A DNA stretch of 64,000 nt from Natrinema longum. Lineage in GTDB: Archaea; Halobacteriota; Halobacteria; Halobacteriales; Natrialbaceae. Both the position numbers and the translations under genes were made by a program. The notes under the pieces were generated by a model. That model did no database searches. It saw nothing but the letters and a program-made list of their open reading frames with translations, and had not been told where the DNA came from. The stretch covers positions 1,922,001 through 1,986,000 of the forward strand of contig NZ_CP071463.1 in assembly GCF_017352095.1 (NCBI RefSeq). Reading direction: 5' to 3'. Shown here in pieces: positions 63,053 to 64,000 of this stretch; within the stretch, counting starts at the first letter, position 1; the number at the start of each line of letters is the position of its first letter.

Positions 63053-64000
63053 ATGGAACCAGCACTCGTCCAGGGCGTCCTCGAGTCGCTCCGGATCGGC
63101 GTCGGCTTCCTCTGGACGGCCGCGTGGGCGATCATCATGGGGCTCGCGATTACGAGTCTCGTGCAGGTCTACGTCTCGAAGGAGCGAATGGCACGCGTGC
63201 TCGGGGAGAGCGACCTCTCGAGTCTGACGAAGGCGACGGCGTTCGGCGCGGCGAGCAGCGGCTGTAGCTTCGGTGCCGTCGCAATCGGCAAGGGACTGTT
63301 CGCGAAGGGCGCGCACGCGGTCAATTTCCTCGCGTTCATGTTCGCGTCGACGAACCTCATCGTCGAACTCGGATTGATGATCCTGCTCCTGCTGGGGTGG
63401 GAGTTCCTCGTCGCGGAACTCCTCGGCGGACTCGTCCTCATCGCGGTCATGGCCGTCATCGTCCGCCTGACCCTTCCGGAGACGCTGTTCGAAGAGGTCC
63501 GCGCGGAACTCGAGCGCGAGGACCGCGAGAGCGGCGGGATGACGGACCCGACCTGCGGCATGGAGGGATCGGACGAACACGCGATCGTGACCGACGGCGG
63601 CGAAACGTTGCGGTTCTGCTCCGAGGGCTGTCTCGAAACCTATCGGCAGCAGACGGCAAGCAGCGGCGCGTGGCACGACGACCTCCGGTCGTGGGGCGGC
63701 TGGTACAAACTCGGGAATCAGTACCGCAAGGAGTGGTCGATGATCTGGACGGACGTCGTCGCGGGGTTTCTCGTCTCGGGCTTTGTCATCGTCTTCGTCC
63801 CGCAGTGGGTCTGGAACGCGCTCTTTCTCGAAGGCGATGGCCTGCTCGTGACCGCCGAGAACGCGGTCATGGGCGTCGCGATCGCCGTCATCAGCTTCGT
63901 CGGGAGCATGGGGAACGTCCCCTTCGCGGTCGCCCTCTGGGGTGGCGGGATCAGTTTCGCCGGCGTCATCGCGTTCGTCTACGCCGATCTCATCACGATT
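63053..64000 (+). CDS. Permease (DUF318/ArsP-like) with embedded YHS/TRASH-type metal-binding motif, 3' end outside window
   Basis: From MEPALVQGVLESLRIGVGFLW the frame is open to the last base (316 codons). The helices carry GAASSGCSFGAVAIGKGLFAKG, a signature of the predicted permease family DUF318 (ArsP/CopF-like). After about residue 160 a cytosolic insert reads MTDPTCGMEGSDEHAIV ... ETLRFCSEGCLETYRQ, the Cys pattern of YHS/TRASH metal-sensing domains. A second helix bundle follows (MIWTDVVAGFLVSGFVIVF ... GSMGNVPFAVALWGGGISFAGVIAF). It probably exports or senses copper or arsenic species with the neighbouring CopB-like pump. Confidence 0.85.
   Translation, partial: MEPALVQGVLESLRIGVGFLWTAAWAIIMGLAITSLVQVYVSKERMARVLGESDLSSLTKATAFGAASSGCSFGAVAIGKGLFAKGAHAVNFLAFMFASTNLIVELGLMILLLLGWEFLVAELLGGLVLIAVMAVIVRLTLPETLFEEVRAELEREDRESGGMTDPTCGMEGSDEHAIVTDGGETLRFCSEGCLETYRQQTASSGAWHDDLRSWGGWYKLGNQYRKEWSMIWTDVVAGFLVSGFVIVFVPQWVWNALFLEGDGLLVTAENAVMGVAIAVISFVGSMGNVPFAVALWGGGISFAGVIAFVYADLITI

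Noticed and set aside
1-64000. tRNA, rRNA, CRISPR arrays, prophage structural genes, origin-type cdc6/orc1 genes
   Set aside because: I looked for tRNA-like cloverleaf ends in the larger gaps, regularly spaced repeats, and phage or Cdc6 motifs in the proteins and found none I could support.

Overview
The window is chromosomal DNA from an extremely halophilic archaeon (class Halobacteria), most likely of the Natrialbaceae (Natrinema/Haloterrigena/Natronorubrum-like). The reasons are the high GC content, very acidic proteins, archaeal information-processing genes (TATA-binding protein, eIF1A, an RFC small-subunit paralogue, tRNA m2,2G10 methyltransferase, archaeal IleRS), HTH Bat-type and DUF7344-type regulators, Tat lipoproteins, a PGF-CTERM protein, and many apparently leaderless genes with a TATA-like box 25-30 bases before the start codon. 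The family-level placement is inference. I saw no rRNA, tRNA or CRISPR array.

Layout. 1-2.0 kb: sulfur-related genes (5'-complete but window-truncated rhodanese/MBL protein, Bat-type regulator, DsrE-like protein). 2.1-4.2 kb: an arsenic operon (arsR, a frameshifted ACR3 pump, arsC-type reductase) with inverted repeats in its promoter. 4.2-7.2 kb: HPP membrane protein, prepilin peptidase, small proteins, HIT hydrolase. 7.5-10.0 kb: CDP-glycerol glycerophosphotransferase-like protein, nucleotidyltransferase and glycerophosphodiesterase, which together look like a glycerol-phosphate polymer or decoration locus. 10.1-16.9 kb: family 4 uracil-DNA glycosylase, small membrane protein, ileS with a duplicated 3' end, and a secreted PGF-CTERM gluzincin. 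17.0-22.1 kb: histidine kinase, H-NOX-like protein, PRPP synthetase, beta-propeller protein, phosphoglucosamine mutase. 22.4-31.8 kb: universal stress proteins, hisI, cupin, methyltransferase, serA, serB and membrane proteins. 32.1-34.6 kb: a metY-metX operon for methionine synthesis. 34.8-43 kb: small regulators, a possible leaderless microprotein or structured RNA, an MFS transporter, two copper proteins (one apparently decayed), a class V aminotransferase and a methyltransferase. 43.2-54.8 kb: eIF1A, DUF460 protein, RNase Z, surface protein, RFC paralogue, thioesterase, TrmG10, tbp, hisG.

54.9-57.7 kb is an AT-rich islet unlike its surroundings. It holds a Tat-exported cysteine-containing protein with a hydrophobic glycine-rich C-terminus, a three-helix membrane protein, and a complete 940-bp IS5/ISH1-type insertion sequence with 8-bp target duplication. 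The IS sits only 10 bases before the start codon of the exported protein. 57.8-64 kb is a metal (probably copper) resistance region: CPH-type P-type ATPase, amidohydrolase, membrane protein, SHOCT protein, and a permease carrying an embedded YHS/TRASH-like metal-binding motif that runs off the end.

The most unusual items are the exported-protein/IS islet, the leaderless 36-codon ORF that doubles as two strong hairpins, the frameshifts in ACR3 and the second copper protein, the duplicated ileS tail, the dispersed repeat shared at about 36.0 and 51.1 kb, and the H-NOX-like protein with Tyr where the heme-ligating His is expected.
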